Source: Kiritimatiellota bacterium
GTDB taxonomy: Bacteria > Verrucomicrobiota > Kiritimatiellia > RFP12 > UBA1067
Length of the DNA stretch: 37,302 bases
Assembly: GCA_009778475.1 (NCBI GenBank)
Contig: WRJS01000023.1
Location: 1-37,302, forward strand
Direction of reading: 5' to 3'
This document shows positions 1 through 8,070 of this stretch, piece by piece (the first letter of the stretch is position 1; each line of letters opens with the position of its first letter). The position numbers and the translations under genes are program-made. A model generated the notes under the pieces. That model had not been told where the DNA came from, did no database searches, and worked only from the letters and a program-made list of their open reading frames with translations.

Positions 1-1034
1 AGAGTAGTGAAACGCCTGTCCCAATATACAGGACGCACGGTGCCTAAAGATTAAAAACCAGTGGCCCGACAGACTTCGATAGCTCTTGTTTGGCCATGGT
101 GACTAGGTGGCCCATGTAAACCCGGCCTTAATTCATGAACCGAGTGGGATCGAAACCACAGTCTCTCTGTCTGAAAAACTGAAGAATTATACACCTAAGA
201 CTCTACGGTCTTTTTTTTTTAAAGAAGATTAGAATTTAAAAATGTGAAGTTTGTTTAGATATTTCTGTTGATCATGCTGTCTCAACCCGACTCTGGCTGT
301 GAATGGATGATGTTTCTCCGAAACATCTATAACTTGCTTTTGGTATATGAGATGTAAAGTCCCAAAAAGCGGTATTTTTCATATTCACTGCCATGATAAC
401 TCAAAATCTTTTGTGTCGCCTTAAATATTTCATATTAAATAGTGCATGAATTTTAATTATCGAATTTCAGTACAAGTGACTGCGGAGTGTGTTCAGTTTA
501 AGACCATATAATTAGGCACGGTAACAACTGACTGCAGACTGGAAGACCGTTTCTGATTCCAGGCAGAGGCTCTTCATCGTACCCCTCTACATTGGTTTTG
601 GTATTCACCCAAGTTCCTATCCACTGGAAACTTCAAGATTATAACATCCAGAGGTTACCAATGACTACTCTTTTCCATTAGATTAGTGAGTTAATGTGTG
701 TATTTAAAAACCCTTACAGTACAAACAAATGCACATTTCCACTATTAGGTATTTCACTGTTATTTAGCGCCTATGCGTTTCTGTTTCGACTTAACTGCCA
801 TCATTAGGGAGCTGACATTAGATTAATGCGACTTCCAACAATAAAATAGTCAACAATGCTTAAACATATCAAACGTACAGATTAAAAATTCAAGCATATA
901 AAATGTTATAAAATGTTGACCGTTTTAAATTATTGTAGTAATTTGTTTACAATTCCAATAAATATCCCACAAAATGCAACGTTACACAGTTTATTTATAT
1001 CTGTAAACTGTTCTACATTTTCCGGGTGGCATCT
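1..1034. other. AT-rich stretch with no gene
   Basis: No convincing coding region, RNA gene or promoter is visible on either strand. Open frames are short and lack family resemblance. The base composition is clearly more AT-rich than everything to the right, and the stretch ends abruptly at a 15-C homopolymer. It does not resemble the Rhs island that follows. It may come from another genome, possibly eukaryotic, joined during assembly. That is inference; what the sequence shows is the compositional break and the absence of genes. Confidence 0.55.
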
Positions 1035-1049
1035 CCCCCCCCCCCCCCC
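1035..1049. repeat. poly-C run (15 C), probable breakpoint
   Basis: Fifteen consecutive C on the plus strand (G on the minus strand) sit exactly between the AT-rich non-coding left end and an Rhs-like reading frame. The Rhs-like frame loses its meaning at the first G of the run. A long G homopolymer is also a known artefact of two-colour sequencing, so this is a likely join rather than a biological element. Confidence 0.6.
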
Positions 1050-1134
1050 GCGCATAGCAGTAAGCGCCGTCGGTGGTCATGTTGCCGCTGGGGGCATCCC
1101 CTGATTTTGGCTCAATGCTATTCCCAGCAAGCAT
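1050..1134 (-). pseudogene. Rhs/YD-repeat fragment, truncated at the poly-G run
   Basis: On the minus strand, an open frame downstream of the neighbouring lipoprotein gene contains GNMTTDGAYCYA. This matches the usual Rhs/YD pattern GNMTxDGxYxYxWDAENRL. The frame breaks where the typical WDAENRL would follow, exactly at the poly-G run. The position just after a small immunity-like gene is the same as for the Rhs fragment at 5529-5831. I infer a piece of an Rhs core gene whose remainder has been lost to deletion or to a chimeric join. The match is short. Confidence 0.45.
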
Positions 1135-1597
1135 ATAGATATAAAATGTCGGATTGGCTTTCATAATAAAGGTCATAATGAATAATCATGCGGTATTTCA
1201 TAGAAGAGAATGCCTCCTCCAGACTTTTGCATCTGTACCACTTAGAAGACGCGGGTAAATTCAAATTCCTTGGTATTTTTGTGTTTGAAGGAAACGGAAC
1301 CTCCTCAAAATCCGATAAAAAAGACACATTCGTATATGCTTGTGAAAATCCCTCCACAAAACACTTTATAAAATAAGTGTTTTTCCCTGGCACGCTCAGC
1401 CAGCAATTGTTGTTTAATGTTCCCCCAACCCAAGTCAATGCAGTCGCATTTTCGATTATGGGGAATCGTGAGGTAATCGGCTGACTATCTGTCCTCCATT
1501 GCTCCCTTTCCTTACACCCGAGTAATAAAAAAAGGATTCCAAGAACACTCATGAGCCGCATATTACATTTCAATGGCAGGCATTTTGTTTCATTCAT
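1118..1597 (-). CDS. small lipoprotein, possible orphan immunity protein
   Basis: The product has an N-terminal hydrophobic stretch MRLMSVLGILFLLLGC ending in a lipobox (LLGC), so it is probably a lipoprotein of about 130-160 residues. Two ATG starts are possible: the one chosen at 1597, preceded by GAGAG, or one at 1561 directly before the signal peptide. I recognise no domain in the mature part. It is the last intact gene of the minus-strand island and is followed by an Rhs fragment, the arrangement expected of an immunity gene in a decayed Rhs locus. The immunity role is inferred from context only. Confidence 0.6.
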   Translation of the reverse strand: MNETKCLPLKCNMRLMSVLGILFLLLGCKEREQWRTDSQPITSRFPIIENATALTWVGGTLNNNCWLSVPGKNTYFIKCFVEGFSQAYTNVSFLSDFEEVPFPSNTKIPRNLNLPASSKWYRCKSLEEAFSSMKYRMIIHYDLYYESQSDILYLYACWE

Positions 1598-1651
1598 AAC
1601 TGCATCTCTCAACAAGTTCTCTGCTGAAATTAACGTCCGCGGGCTCGTGTT

Positions 1652-2632
1652 CTACCTATGCAACGGGAAGAACATCCGTCTTGTGTGACTTGGTGCATCT
1701 ATTTTCCGCATTAAATCTTGATATCCCATTATGATTTCGTCACGCCCCACTGTCGTCTGGGGCGACAGCGGTATGTGTATTATCAGGTTGTCCGCAGATG
1801 GCGACTGACCGTCTTTAAATAATGGAGGGGAGACATTGTAGAGCGATATTGCATTTGCATACACAACATTTTGATGCTCAGGGACAATTGGGCTATTGCC
1901 AAGCCTCCATTGGAAATTCTCTTTTGCGAATGCCTTTATTAGCGACAGGCCCTCTTTGCCCGTCACCATCACCTCTTTGATATTTTCCCCGTCTTGCCAA
2001 GAGCATCGCGCGGATTGCGCACAATCTACCAATGCCTGGCCGAACCAGAACCAAGCGATTCCATTCCATCTTTGACCATTGTTTTTGCCATCCAGCCCCG
2101 AATATGGCGGAGAAAAACCCGCAATACTGCCTGTCCCCTTGCGGTTTTTCCCCGACTGTTCTTTTGTCCGGCTGTCTATCCGCTTGACGAGATCCAGATA
2201 TTCTTTTTTTATCTCAATATGGCGATTCCCCATTGTTTGCCCAAAGGGTATGTGCACGATTAAACTGTTCCCGTCGCCTGACTTGTCAGGGGCTGGGGGT
2301 TGGGCGCTATCGTACAACGCTATTGCGGTTGCATAAAAATAACTTCCCTGCTCTGGGGCAACGGGGGCATAGTCGAGTTTCCCGTAAAAATTCTCCCTGA
2401 CGAACGCTTTTAACTGTGACAAATCTTCCTTGTCCGTCACGACGACCATCCCCCTGTCATCCGCCCCCTCCCACCAAGAGCATCTAGCGGATTTGGCGCA
2501 GTCTATCAGCGCAGGCCCGAAGCGGAACCAAGCGTTCCCGTTGTGGATTACATTTTCATCCGCAACCTGTTCCGCTGGTGACGAATGAAGAAAAAAGGGA
2601 ATCATTAATATATAAATCAAAACGAATTTCAT
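1652..2632 (-). CDS. secreted two-domain protein, DCAxSARC repeat family
   Basis: A signal peptide (MKFVLIYILMIPFFLHSSPA) is followed by two copies of one domain. The first, around residues 28-150, contains NAWFRFGPALIDCAKSARCSW. The second, around residues 190-310, contains IAWFWFGQALVDCAQSARCSW. Both continue with a KEDLS/KEGLS..KAF..ENF segment and a LIVHIP/LIIHIP strand. Two conserved cysteines in DCAxSARC suggest a disulfide, which fits export. The gene at 2837-3406 has a single copy of the same domain, so this protein looks like an internal duplication. The start has a good ribosome binding site (GGAAGGA). I do not recognise the family; a periplasmic immunity role is inferred from the Rhs context. 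Confidence 0.7.
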   Translation of the reverse strand: MKFVLIYILMIPFFLHSSPAEQVADENVIHNGNAWFRFGPALIDCAKSARCSWWEGADDRGMVVVTDKEDLSQLKAFVRENFYGKLDYAPVAPEQGSYFYATAIALYDSAQPPAPDKSGDGNSLIVHIPFGQTMGNRHIEIKKEYLDLVKRIDSRTKEQSGKNRKGTGSIAGFSPPYSGLDGKNNGQRWNGIAWFWFGQALVDCAQSARCSWQDGENIKEVMVTGKEGLSLIKAFAKENFQWRLGNSPIVPEHQNVVYANAISLYNVSPPLFKDGQSPSADNLIIHIPLSPQTTVGRDEIIMGYQDLMRKIDAPSHTRRMFFPLHR

Positions 2633-2675
2633 AGTCCTTCCTTTCCTCGGTCAGTAACAATGTGGCAAAAACAGG

Positions 2676-2822
2676 TCAGCGAGCATTCGTCCTCTCCCAT
2701 CCCCCCGTTAGCGGCGGCAAGCCGTGGTCGTGAACAACCATTTCCTCGTCGAACACCCCATCAAAGACCTGCTTCCAGGCCCTCCTGCCCAATGTGGTCG
2801 CAGGCGGATGGACATGGGAAAA
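2676..2822 (-). pseudogene. possible toxin-tail remnant
   Basis: The gap between two DCAxSARC genes holds an open minus-strand frame without a good start. It includes AWKQVFDGVFDEEMVVHD and ends in a stop about 45 bases before the next gene. Its composition looks protein-like, and its position matches the toxin-tail remnants seen before other genes of the island. No family is recognised, so this is a tentative call. Confidence 0.25.
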
Positions 2823-2836
2823 TATGCCATACGTTT

Positions 2837-3406
2837 TCATGCTTTCATTTTACGCCGAATGAAAAAGAAAATCAATGAGGCGATGGCCAGGCTGGATGTT
2901 GTCGCTAAAATTAGCCACCATCTTTTTCCCGTTGGACGGTTGGTTATCGACCTGATCAACTCATGATACTCTTTTATGATGCTATCATATTGGTCTCCTG
3001 CTATCAGATCCGATATTGGGATAGAGACAAGCACTTTGTCATAGTGAGGTAATTCATCATCCGGTTTCAGCCGAATACTATAAAATGTTATGTCATTTTC
3101 CCATCGGATACTCTGGGCAATTGGAGCAGTTGGGCTAAAATTAAATTTCTTGATAAACTTTTCTTTGACAAACGCTTTTATCAGGGACAGGTCTTCTTGA
3201 TTCACGATTGTAACCTCCTCGTCAATTCCTTCATGCTCGTCTCTATACAAAAAACACCTGGCCGATTGCGCACAATCGATTACCGCTTGCCCGAACTCAA
3301 GCCAACTCGTCCCATTATGTTTTATATTTTTTTGTGCAATGTTTTCTTCTGCCATTTGACCCGTCGGCATAACAAACAAGAATGCAAGCGCAAGAAACTT
3401 TTTCAT
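2837..3406 (-). CDS. membrane-anchored single-domain DCAxSARC protein
   Basis: The product of about 189 residues has an N-terminal signal (KKFLALAFLFVMPTGQMA), one DCAxSARC domain (WLEFGQAVIDCAQSARC, then NQEDLSLIKAFVKEKF and a VLVSIPIS strand) and a C-terminal transmembrane helix (WWLILATTSSLAIASLIFFFI) followed by RRKMKA. This topology places the domain in the periplasm. It is a paralogue of the two domains in the downstream gene at 1652-2632. The ATG at 3406 is preferred over the GTG one codon upstream. It lies about 40 bases downstream of promoter module copy 1, which probably drives it. The function is unknown; an orphan immunity role is inferred. Confidence 0.7.
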   Translation of the reverse strand: MKKFLALAFLFVMPTGQMAEENIAQKNIKHNGTSWLEFGQAVIDCAQSARCFLYRDEHEGIDEEVTIVNQEDLSLIKAFVKEKFIKKFNFSPTAPIAQSIRWENDITFYSIRLKPDDELPHYDKVLVSIPISDLIAGDQYDSIIKEYHELIRSITNRPTGKRWWLILATTSSLAIASLIFFFIRRKMKA

Positions 3407-3445
3407 CACACAATCATCCTTTCTTCACTTTCTTGGTATCCCAAA

Positions 3446-3492
3446 CATAATGGAATAAATATATCAGGCGCGGCGGGGCGTTGCAAGCGCAA
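3446..3492 (-). promoter_or_regulatory. promoter-start module, copy 1
   Basis: Read on the minus strand, this has -35 TTGCAA (3481-3486), a 17-bp spacer ending in TGA, and -10 TATATT (3458-3463), making an extended -10 promoter. An ATG follows nine bases after the -10 (3446-3448). The predicted transcript start falls next to that ATG. The ATG opens a seven-codon leader (MFGIPRK) that ends before the ribosome binding site of the 2837-3406 gene. The GCGC(T)TTGCAA context and spacer are nearly identical to copies at 6.4, 8.3 and 9.1 kb. Confidence 0.75.
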
Positions 3493-3559
3493 TCTGCATA
3501 GGCCATCATAAAATCATCGGTCTTGCTGACTGGAAAAATGCCGAGTGTGGAAATGCAAC

Positions 3560-4186
3560 TCAATTGCCCGCCCTTCTCGATTGTTTCTTTGTTTTTTTCA
3601 ACGCTTGCGCCATGAACGGGTCTTTCTGTAACTGAGCATCAAGCCATGGGTACTTATCCCGCCAATTCTTTTTGGCGCATATTCCCTTCCAAGACTCTAT
3701 TTCGGCTTCCCATTCTATCGCAAGATAGTCATGAAGCGAGGAAGCATAAACCGTAGGCTTGCTCAGGTCTTCGTGAAAACCTGCAACGTAAACATTGGGG
3801 GCATTGGAATTCTTGCAAATTAAATAGACATCGCCGTCCCTCTCGATTATCGGCACATAGAGTGGGTTTCCCGAATACGGCGCCTTCATCAACGCGCGGT
3901 CAAACGCATCAGAGTAAGGGCTAAACGATATTTTACTATATTTGGCGGCAAGTTGTGCAAATGACTCATGAAGGGGAAGATGTTCCTGCGGAATATCAAA
4001 CGTTTCTCCGATTATACCATAATGGCTCAGTAATTCGTCCACTTCATCGGGCGTCATTTGAGTTCCGGGCATGATTGGATGTTCGGGTAACGGTTCGTTG
4101 ACTTGTCTTTCCTCCCAATAAAGATAACAAGTCATGCCGATTCCTAATATTCCGCTAAAAATGAAAAATAGCAGCGTAAATGACAT
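3560..4186 (-). CDS. membrane-anchored hypothetical protein
   Basis: The product is 208 residues with one N-terminal transmembrane helix (about residues 2-22) and a soluble domain. The segment VYLICKNSNAPNVYVAGFHE, followed by LHDYLAIEWEAEIESW, recalls SMI1/KNR4 (SUKH) immunity domains, but the resemblance is too weak to assign. The C-terminus is basic (KKTKKQSRR). A GAGG ribosome binding site precedes the ATG. The gene lies in the minus-strand run of small anchored proteins in the Rhs island; an immunity role is inferred from context. Confidence 0.65.
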   Translation of the reverse strand: MSFTLLFFIFSGILGIGMTCYLYWEERQVNEPLPEHPIMPGTQMTPDEVDELLSHYGIIGETFDIPQEHLPLHESFAQLAAKYSKISFSPYSDAFDRALMKAPYSGNPLYVPIIERDGDVYLICKNSNAPNVYVAGFHEDLSKPTVYASSLHDYLAIEWEAEIESWKGICAKKNWRDKYPWLDAQLQKDPFMAQALKKTKKQSRRAGN

Positions 4187-4333
4187 AACAAACCTCGTTT
4201 AATAAATGACTCCATCCCATTTTTCAGTAAACGGAATCCCAACATCCTTTCGTCTGGCTATTAACATAATAAATCAACCTAGCCGTAAACATGCCGGATA
4301 TGGAGATAAGCCCCCGAAGCACTGAAAAAACAT

Positions 4334-4897
4334 CTACCAAGGCAGCAGGTCCTCCCATGACCTTACGGGCTTACTGTGGATATTTGCAAACCTCCAAAAT
4401 GCGCCCGACAATTTCATTTCGTTTGTCAATCCATAAGAGAAAATATATAAGACCCTGTCGGGGCTTGCGGGCTTCATGACTTGCATCCGGGCAAGCCCTG
4501 AGTCCCTTGCATATACGCAGTCCATGTCGTTCGTGTCGGACGGCAGCCACTTTATCCCCCTGTACTCACACTCATGAAACAAACGGCCCGCAGGGTTACC
4601 CCGCACATGCCAATGCTGGGTTAGCCAGTCATTTGTCATTTGCCCCTCCGGAACCGTGCATTTGACATACAATGCCGTGTCCTTTCCTTTTCTCAATGCC
4701 GCCTCCTGAACTGAAATCCCGCCGGGCACCGCCTGAAATATTTCAGCCAGGATTATACCCTGCGCCCCGTCGGCAGTCAGATCAAGTGAAGATATAAACC
4801 CATAGCGGGGGAACATGTTCCACTGCACAAAAACGCGCAACCCTGCAAACGTGCAGACAAACGCCAAAAACAATGCCCAAAACCTTCTGTCCACCAT
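4334..4897 (-). CDS. membrane-anchored hypothetical protein
   Basis: The product is 187 residues with a single N-terminal transmembrane helix (RRFWALFLAFVCTFAGLRVFV) and a predicted extracytoplasmic domain of about 160 residues. I see no recognisable motif. The domain has several tryptophans and three cysteines (VKCTV, HECEYRG, MDCVYA). The ATG is preceded by GGTG close to a GAGG-like site. It lies between other anchored proteins of the island and is probably another orphan immunity-type gene, by context only. Confidence 0.6.
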   Translation of the reverse strand: MVDRRFWALFLAFVCTFAGLRVFVQWNMFPRYGFISSLDLTADGAQGIILAEIFQAVPGGISVQEAALRKGKDTALYVKCTVPEGQMTNDWLTQHWHVRGNPAGRLFHECEYRGIKWLPSDTNDMDCVYARDSGLARMQVMKPASPDRVLYIFSYGLTNEMKLSGAFWRFANIHSKPVRSWEDLLPW

Positions 4898-5016
4898 CCG
4901 TCACCTCCATGCCGTGTGCCACAACTGCTTCAACCAAAAGACTCTTTCCTGTGCTTTCAATATTACAGGACACTAGCCGCATTCCACTTCATAAAAATAT
5001 ATAACTTGAAATCATT

Positions 5017-5394
5017 TTATTTCCAAAATAGCCACCAAATTAAGTCGCTCAACGTATATCCGTTGCCCCATAAGGCGCAAATGAATTTCCCGAACAGGAA
5101 CGTGAACGCAGAAACAGGGAGAAACACAAAAAACTGCAAAATAGAATGCAAGATGCTTTCTTTAAATTTAAAAATCGATAAGACGATAGCACTCACATGA
5201 AAAACAAGGCCTAACGGCACAAATATGTTTACGACTGAAGCAATAGGCTGTGTAAGCGCATGACTGCAGAGGAAGCAACCTCTTCCATCCGCATTAGAAA
5301 ATATGACCCAAAATGCGTAAAGCGGACCAGCGATAACACATAGTGTCGTCAGGAACGGCGCAATAAGAAAAATAAATGACCATAGCGTTTTCAT
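5017..5394 (-). CDS. small multi-pass membrane protein
   Basis: The product is 125 residues and strongly hydrophobic, with about three or four transmembrane segments: SFIFLIAPFLTTLCVIAG, SVVNIFVPLGLVFHVSAIVLS and SILQFFVFLPVSAFTFLFG are clear. A GCFLC pair lies in the first loop. AGAAAGG upstream of the ATG is a good ribosome binding site. Multi-pass membrane immunity proteins are known partners of pore-forming or membrane-acting toxins, which would fit the island, but no family is recognised. Confidence 0.6.
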   Translation of the reverse strand: MKTLWSFIFLIAPFLTTLCVIAGPLYAFWVIFSNADGRGCFLCSHALTQPIASVVNIFVPLGLVFHVSAIVLSIFKFKESILHSILQFFVFLPVSAFTFLFGKFICALWGNGYTLSDLIWWLFWK

Positions 5395-5528
5395 GGGCTA
5401 ACCTTTCTGGCAGATGGCGGAGAAACTCCCTCTCCCCTCCCTTCGGGTACCCCCTTTTCTTTACCCGTGACGTGACAGTTGCCGTTGCGTCGCGGGGTAC
5501 CGCTCCTTGCTCTTGCGCGCGTTGAGCC

Positions 5529-5831
5529 TTACGCAAGCCTCAAAATCGCGGCCGGGCTTCGCGTGCGCTTGCCCTTTGCGCTCTTTTGTTCTTCGTTCGC
5601 ATCGTTGCAGGGGAGATAGGCAGGGCGGAAGCCCTGCGCTCCTGGGAGGCCGCCGATGCCGTCCGCGCCCTGCGGGGTACAGCTGAGGTCGCTGCCCCAG
5701 ACGTAATGGGAGGTGCTGGTGACGGCGAACGGGGGGATGTGGAGGTCGGCGGACTCCCGGACGGCGTTCCAGCCGTCGTAGGCGGAGGGTACCGTTTCCA
5801 CCCTGTAGCCATGATTTACCCTGTGACTCAT
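5529..5831 (-). pseudogene. Rhs core fragment coupled to upstream gene
   Basis: The frame contains AYDGWNAVRES, STSHYVWGSDLSCTPQGADG and FRPAYLPCNDANEEQ. These correspond to the Rhs/YD core pattern YDGWNxVRE...YVWGxDLSGTxQGAGG...YxPCYDANGN. After the ANEE position the frame drifts into unrelated basic sequence and stops, so the core is truncated before the YYYxARYY motif. Its ATG (5829-5831) overlaps the TGA of the preceding gene (5828-5830) in an ATGA arrangement. It is a remnant of a larger Rhs gene, not a functional toxin. Confidence 0.7.
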
Positions 5832-6343
5832 TTCAGCCCCTCTGTTTTGATGAGCTTCAGGCGGTTGGTGAACGCCTTGTATTCCTCCACGTCCCTAAAC
5901 TCGTCACGCACCAATTCCCATGGGGCTGTCATCAACAGCTTACGTTTGCTAGGCTCAATATCTTTTATTGAACCCCAATCACCTCCCACGTACATAATGA
6001 GGTCTTGCCGAAACCATATCGGCATTGCGGGAGGGTCGCTCAGTTTTAGTCCACCCACATAGTAAATCCCGTTCCATTTCGAATAGGTATGGCTGGGGTT
6101 GGCGCGGCCCAGGCGGTCGACCAGAGACTCCAAAGACGGCGGGTACTCCCCCGCCTCATTAATGCAACCCAGGCGGGCACTCAAAACACGTATCAACGTG
6201 CCGGTGTTTTCTATTCGCGCGTCTGCAAAGAACCTGAGGTAAATCACTTCGTTGGCAATCACGCCAAGTATGTAAAGCACAAACAATGACACCAGTATCC
6301 CGGCAGCACCGATGGCTCCCATGATAATGCTTCTTGTTCTCAT
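5828..6343 (-). CDS. membrane-anchored protein, YYVGGL/PWELV family
   Basis: The product is 171 residues with one N-terminal transmembrane helix (about residues 8-30). The soluble domain shares a clear pattern with the gene at 9264-9818: GEYPPSLESL, IYYVGGLKLSDPPAMPI, APWELVRDEFRDVEEYKAFTNRL. The pair are paralogues of an unrecognised family. Its ATG overlaps the stop of a 25-codon leader ORF (ATGA) that starts at promoter module copy 2, so translation is probably coupled. Its own stop overlaps the start of an Rhs fragment. Confidence 0.7.
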   Translation of the reverse strand: MRTRSIIMGAIGAAGILVSLFVLYILGVIANEVIYLRFFADARIENTGTLIRVLSARLGCINEAGEYPPSLESLVDRLGRANPSHTYSKWNGIYYVGGLKLSDPPAMPIWFRQDLIMYVGGDWGSIKDIEPSKRKLLMTAPWELVRDEFRDVEEYKAFTNRLKLIKTEGLK

Positions 6344-6417
6344 ATTATATCGCCCTCCCCTTTCTCACAGGCCCCTGAGATGCGGCTCCCAAACCCATCT
6401 CTCCGGGAACCTGCCAT
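6340..6417 (-). CDS. 25-codon leader ORF (probable toxin-tail remnant)
   Basis: This starts at the ATG supplied by promoter module copy 2, begins MAGSRRDGFG and ends CEKGEGDII. Its TGA (6340-6342) overlaps the ATG of the next gene (6341-6343). Rhs toxin genes commonly overlap their immunity gene in this way. I infer that it is the last codons of a deleted toxin, kept because it couples translation of the immunity gene. Confidence 0.5.
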   Translation of the reverse strand: MAGSRRDGFGSRISGACEKGEGDII

Positions 6418-6460
6418 GATGAAGTAATATATCAGACGCGACGGGGCGTTGCAAGCGCAA
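6415..6460 (-). promoter_or_regulatory. promoter-start module, copy 2
   Basis: Minus strand: -35 TTGCAA (6449-6454), a 17-bp spacer ending in TGA, -10 TATATT (6426-6431), then ATG (6415-6417) eight bases on. About 65 bases further upstream (to about 6520) also resemble the regions beyond copies 1 and 5, with a shared GAAATGCCGAATATG-like segment on the plus strand. Confidence 0.75.
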
Positions 6461-6536
6461 AGCGCACAGGAGTCATAAAGTCATCGCGGGTTAGCGATTC
6501 CTGAAATGCCGAATATGAACCACCTGTTGCCTCGAC

Positions 6537-7097
6537 TTATGATATCCAATGCCCTGTGCCTTTTTTTTGCCATACTCCATCTACTTTATGAAACCAAATA
6601 CTTATGCCCTCACCACTAAGGCTATGGTTTGACCATCCAAAATAAAATCCGACATCACCGTCATCATTAAATATAAACCACAGTAGCCCGAGTTGGGGTT
6701 CTTGGCCGTGTTCCAATTCGTTTCTCGCCATTTCAAGTAAGCCCAAAAACTCTTGGCAGGCTAGACCTTTGCCATCAATGTGTTCACTTAAAGGCAGCAT
6801 GGTTATTTTCCGCTCACAGTCGAACTCTGCAATCATAGGCAGACCAGAAGAAATAGTGTCTTCTAAAACGACAAATGACAAACATCCCCATTTTGCCGCG
6901 AAACCCACAATTTTATATGTTGCAAAAAAATCTGCATTGGACTGAATGACATTTTGTATTTCAGGAACCGGGACCCCTTCATCTATAACAGCCCCCCTGT
7001 CAGCGGATGACACAACATGAAACGTTATGCACATCATCACGATATCAACGATGAAACAACATAATGGGAGTAACACATATTTTGGCATAGTTTTCAT
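6537..7097 (-). CDS. membrane-anchored hypothetical protein, coupled to a leader ORF
   Basis: The product is 186 residues with an N-terminal transmembrane helix (about residues 6-29) and a soluble domain ending ISIWFHKVDGVWQKKGTGHW. That ending resembles the terminal strands of small immunity-like domains, but no family can be named. The ATG (7095-7097) overlaps the TGA of a 21-codon leader that begins at promoter module copy 3, so expression is probably coupled. An orphan immunity role is inferred from context. Confidence 0.65.
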   Translation of the reverse strand: MKTMPKYVLLPLCCFIVDIVMMCITFHVVSSADRGAVIDEGVPVPEIQNVIQSNADFFATYKIVGFAAKWGCLSFVVLEDTISSGLPMIAEFDCERKITMLPLSEHIDGKGLACQEFLGLLEMARNELEHGQEPQLGLLWFIFNDDGDVGFYFGWSNHSLSGEGISIWFHKVDGVWQKKGTGHWIS

Positions 7098-7159
7098 TTT
7101 CCCCTTTTCCGCTCATCTGTTATAACCCCAGCCGGCGTCCATGTTACTGTTCCAGACAT
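7094..7159 (-). CDS. 21-codon leader ORF (probable toxin-tail remnant)
   Basis: This starts at the ATG of promoter module copy 3, begins MSGTVTWTPAG and ends DERKRGK. Its TGA (7094-7096) overlaps the start codon of the 6537-7097 gene. The architecture matches the leader at 6340-6417, while the encoded peptide is unrelated, as expected if each is the tail of a different deleted toxin. Confidence 0.5.
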   Translation of the reverse strand: MSGTVTWTPAGVITDERKRGK

Positions 7160-7505
7160 GACGGGGTGAATATACCCAATACGGCAAGGCGTTGCAAGCG
7201 CAAAACAATTTTTCCCTCGTAACGGCATCATCTTTTTTCTCCCACAAAGGCGCGACGGCGCAAAGGGTTTCCTCGTGTTGGCGCGTGATGTTTGGCGTGT
7301 CTTTGACGCGCTCTGCGCCCCCCGGCACATTGCTGTGTCCCGCAATGCCCTTCGCAGATATTGCTGTGTCAGGCACGGGCTTCATGCGCAACCTCGCCTT
7401 TTTATCAGGAGGTGCTATCCCCCTGCCGTTTTTAAAGGTCATTAAGATCACAAAAATACAGCAACAGGTAAGTGCCGACCAATAGATAACACGTATGACT
7501 TTCAT
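7113..7505 (-). pseudogene. truncated member of the GHSN/DAWGQP family
   Basis: The 130-residue frame starts like its upstream neighbours: a transmembrane helix (VIYWSALTCCCIFVILMTF), then a segment with IAGHSN, which matches GGHSN and KAGHSN in the genes at 7521-8070 and 8344-8910. The rest of the family domain, including DAWGQPI, is missing. The frame runs through promoter module copy 3 and stops within the leader ORF. A GGAGG ribosome binding site precedes the ATG. I read it as a 5' remnant cut by arrival of the promoter module or by recombination there. Confidence 0.55.
7157..7203 (-). promoter_or_regulatory. promoter-start module, copy 3 (most diverged)
   Basis: Minus strand: -35 TTGCAA (7192-7197), exactly 17 bp, -10 TATATT (7169-7174), then ATG (7157-7159) nine bases on. 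The spacer differs strongly from the other copies and lacks the TGn before the -10. The two hexamers, the spacing and the ATG are nevertheless intact, which points to a working promoter rather than chance repeat decay. It lies inside the 3' end of the truncated ORF at 7113-7505. Confidence 0.65.
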
Positions 7506-7520
7506 TGTCCCCCTCCTTTA

Positions 7521-8070
7521 TTACGGCGGGGCATATAAGCCTTTGAGGCACTCTTCAAGCCGGGTTTTGGATGCCTCGTGACCCTCCCGCGACGGGGACA
7601 TATCCGCATTGAACCACATCACGATGTCGTCCCCCCCCGCCGTTCTCGTTCCTCCTGTTCTTGCCGGAGGAGTGCATGACTATGCCGGCTTCACCAATAT
7701 GGTTGGGCATAAGCATGATGGTTATCGGCTGCCCCCATGCGTCAATGAGTTTTCCGTCCTTGTAAAACTTCAGTGTCACAGTCTCCACGCCTGAATAGCT
7801 TTCGATAATATGGCTTATCGTTTTATACTCTATAATTCGGGGAATGTCTTGCTTGGATTCTATACGGTTGACTGTCTCTACTATATTACTGTGTCCGCCT
7901 GTTACCATTGCGCCCGCAAAAAAACAACTCATGTCTCGCATGGTCACCTGCGTTGTGAAGTTTTTAGTAGGTCGCGGACTCCCCGTAAACATCGGGGCAA
8001 CAATCAAGAATCCCGCGATTAAACAACATGCGTATATAGCTGCTCGTATGGCTAAACCTTTTGTTGTCAT
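7521..8070 (-). pseudogene. GHSN/DAWGQP family protein, frameshifted in a G8 tract
   Basis: The product has an N-terminal transmembrane helix, then GGHSNIVETVN, IPRIIEYKTI, LIDAWGQPITIMLMPN and GEAGIVMHSSGKN, closely matching the gene at 8344-8910. DAWGQP followed by a GEAG and a GGGDD segment recalls the type II secretion pseudopilin (GspG) C-terminal fold, but only loosely. The frame breaks in a run of eight G (7631-7638, C on the plus strand). With seven G it continues GGGDDIVMWFNADMSPS and stops at 7521, matching the GGGGDDIVLWID of the paralogue. As sequenced the product ends at 7555 with an unrelated tail. The ATG overlaps the TAA of the preceding frame (TAATG). Confidence 0.65.

Noticed and set aside
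100..215. tRNA-like sequence on the minus strand (GTGGTTTCGATCCCAC resembles a T-arm)
   Set aside because: No consistent acceptor, D-arm or seven-base anticodon loop could be folded around it.
913..1104. Small plus-strand frame ending in a proline run
   Set aside because: It crosses the poly-C run, has no ribosome binding site and encodes low-complexity sequence.
3560..4186. SUKH (SMI1/KNR4) immunity domain in the 208-residue protein
   Set aside because: Only a faint pattern in one segment; not enough to name the family without a profile search.
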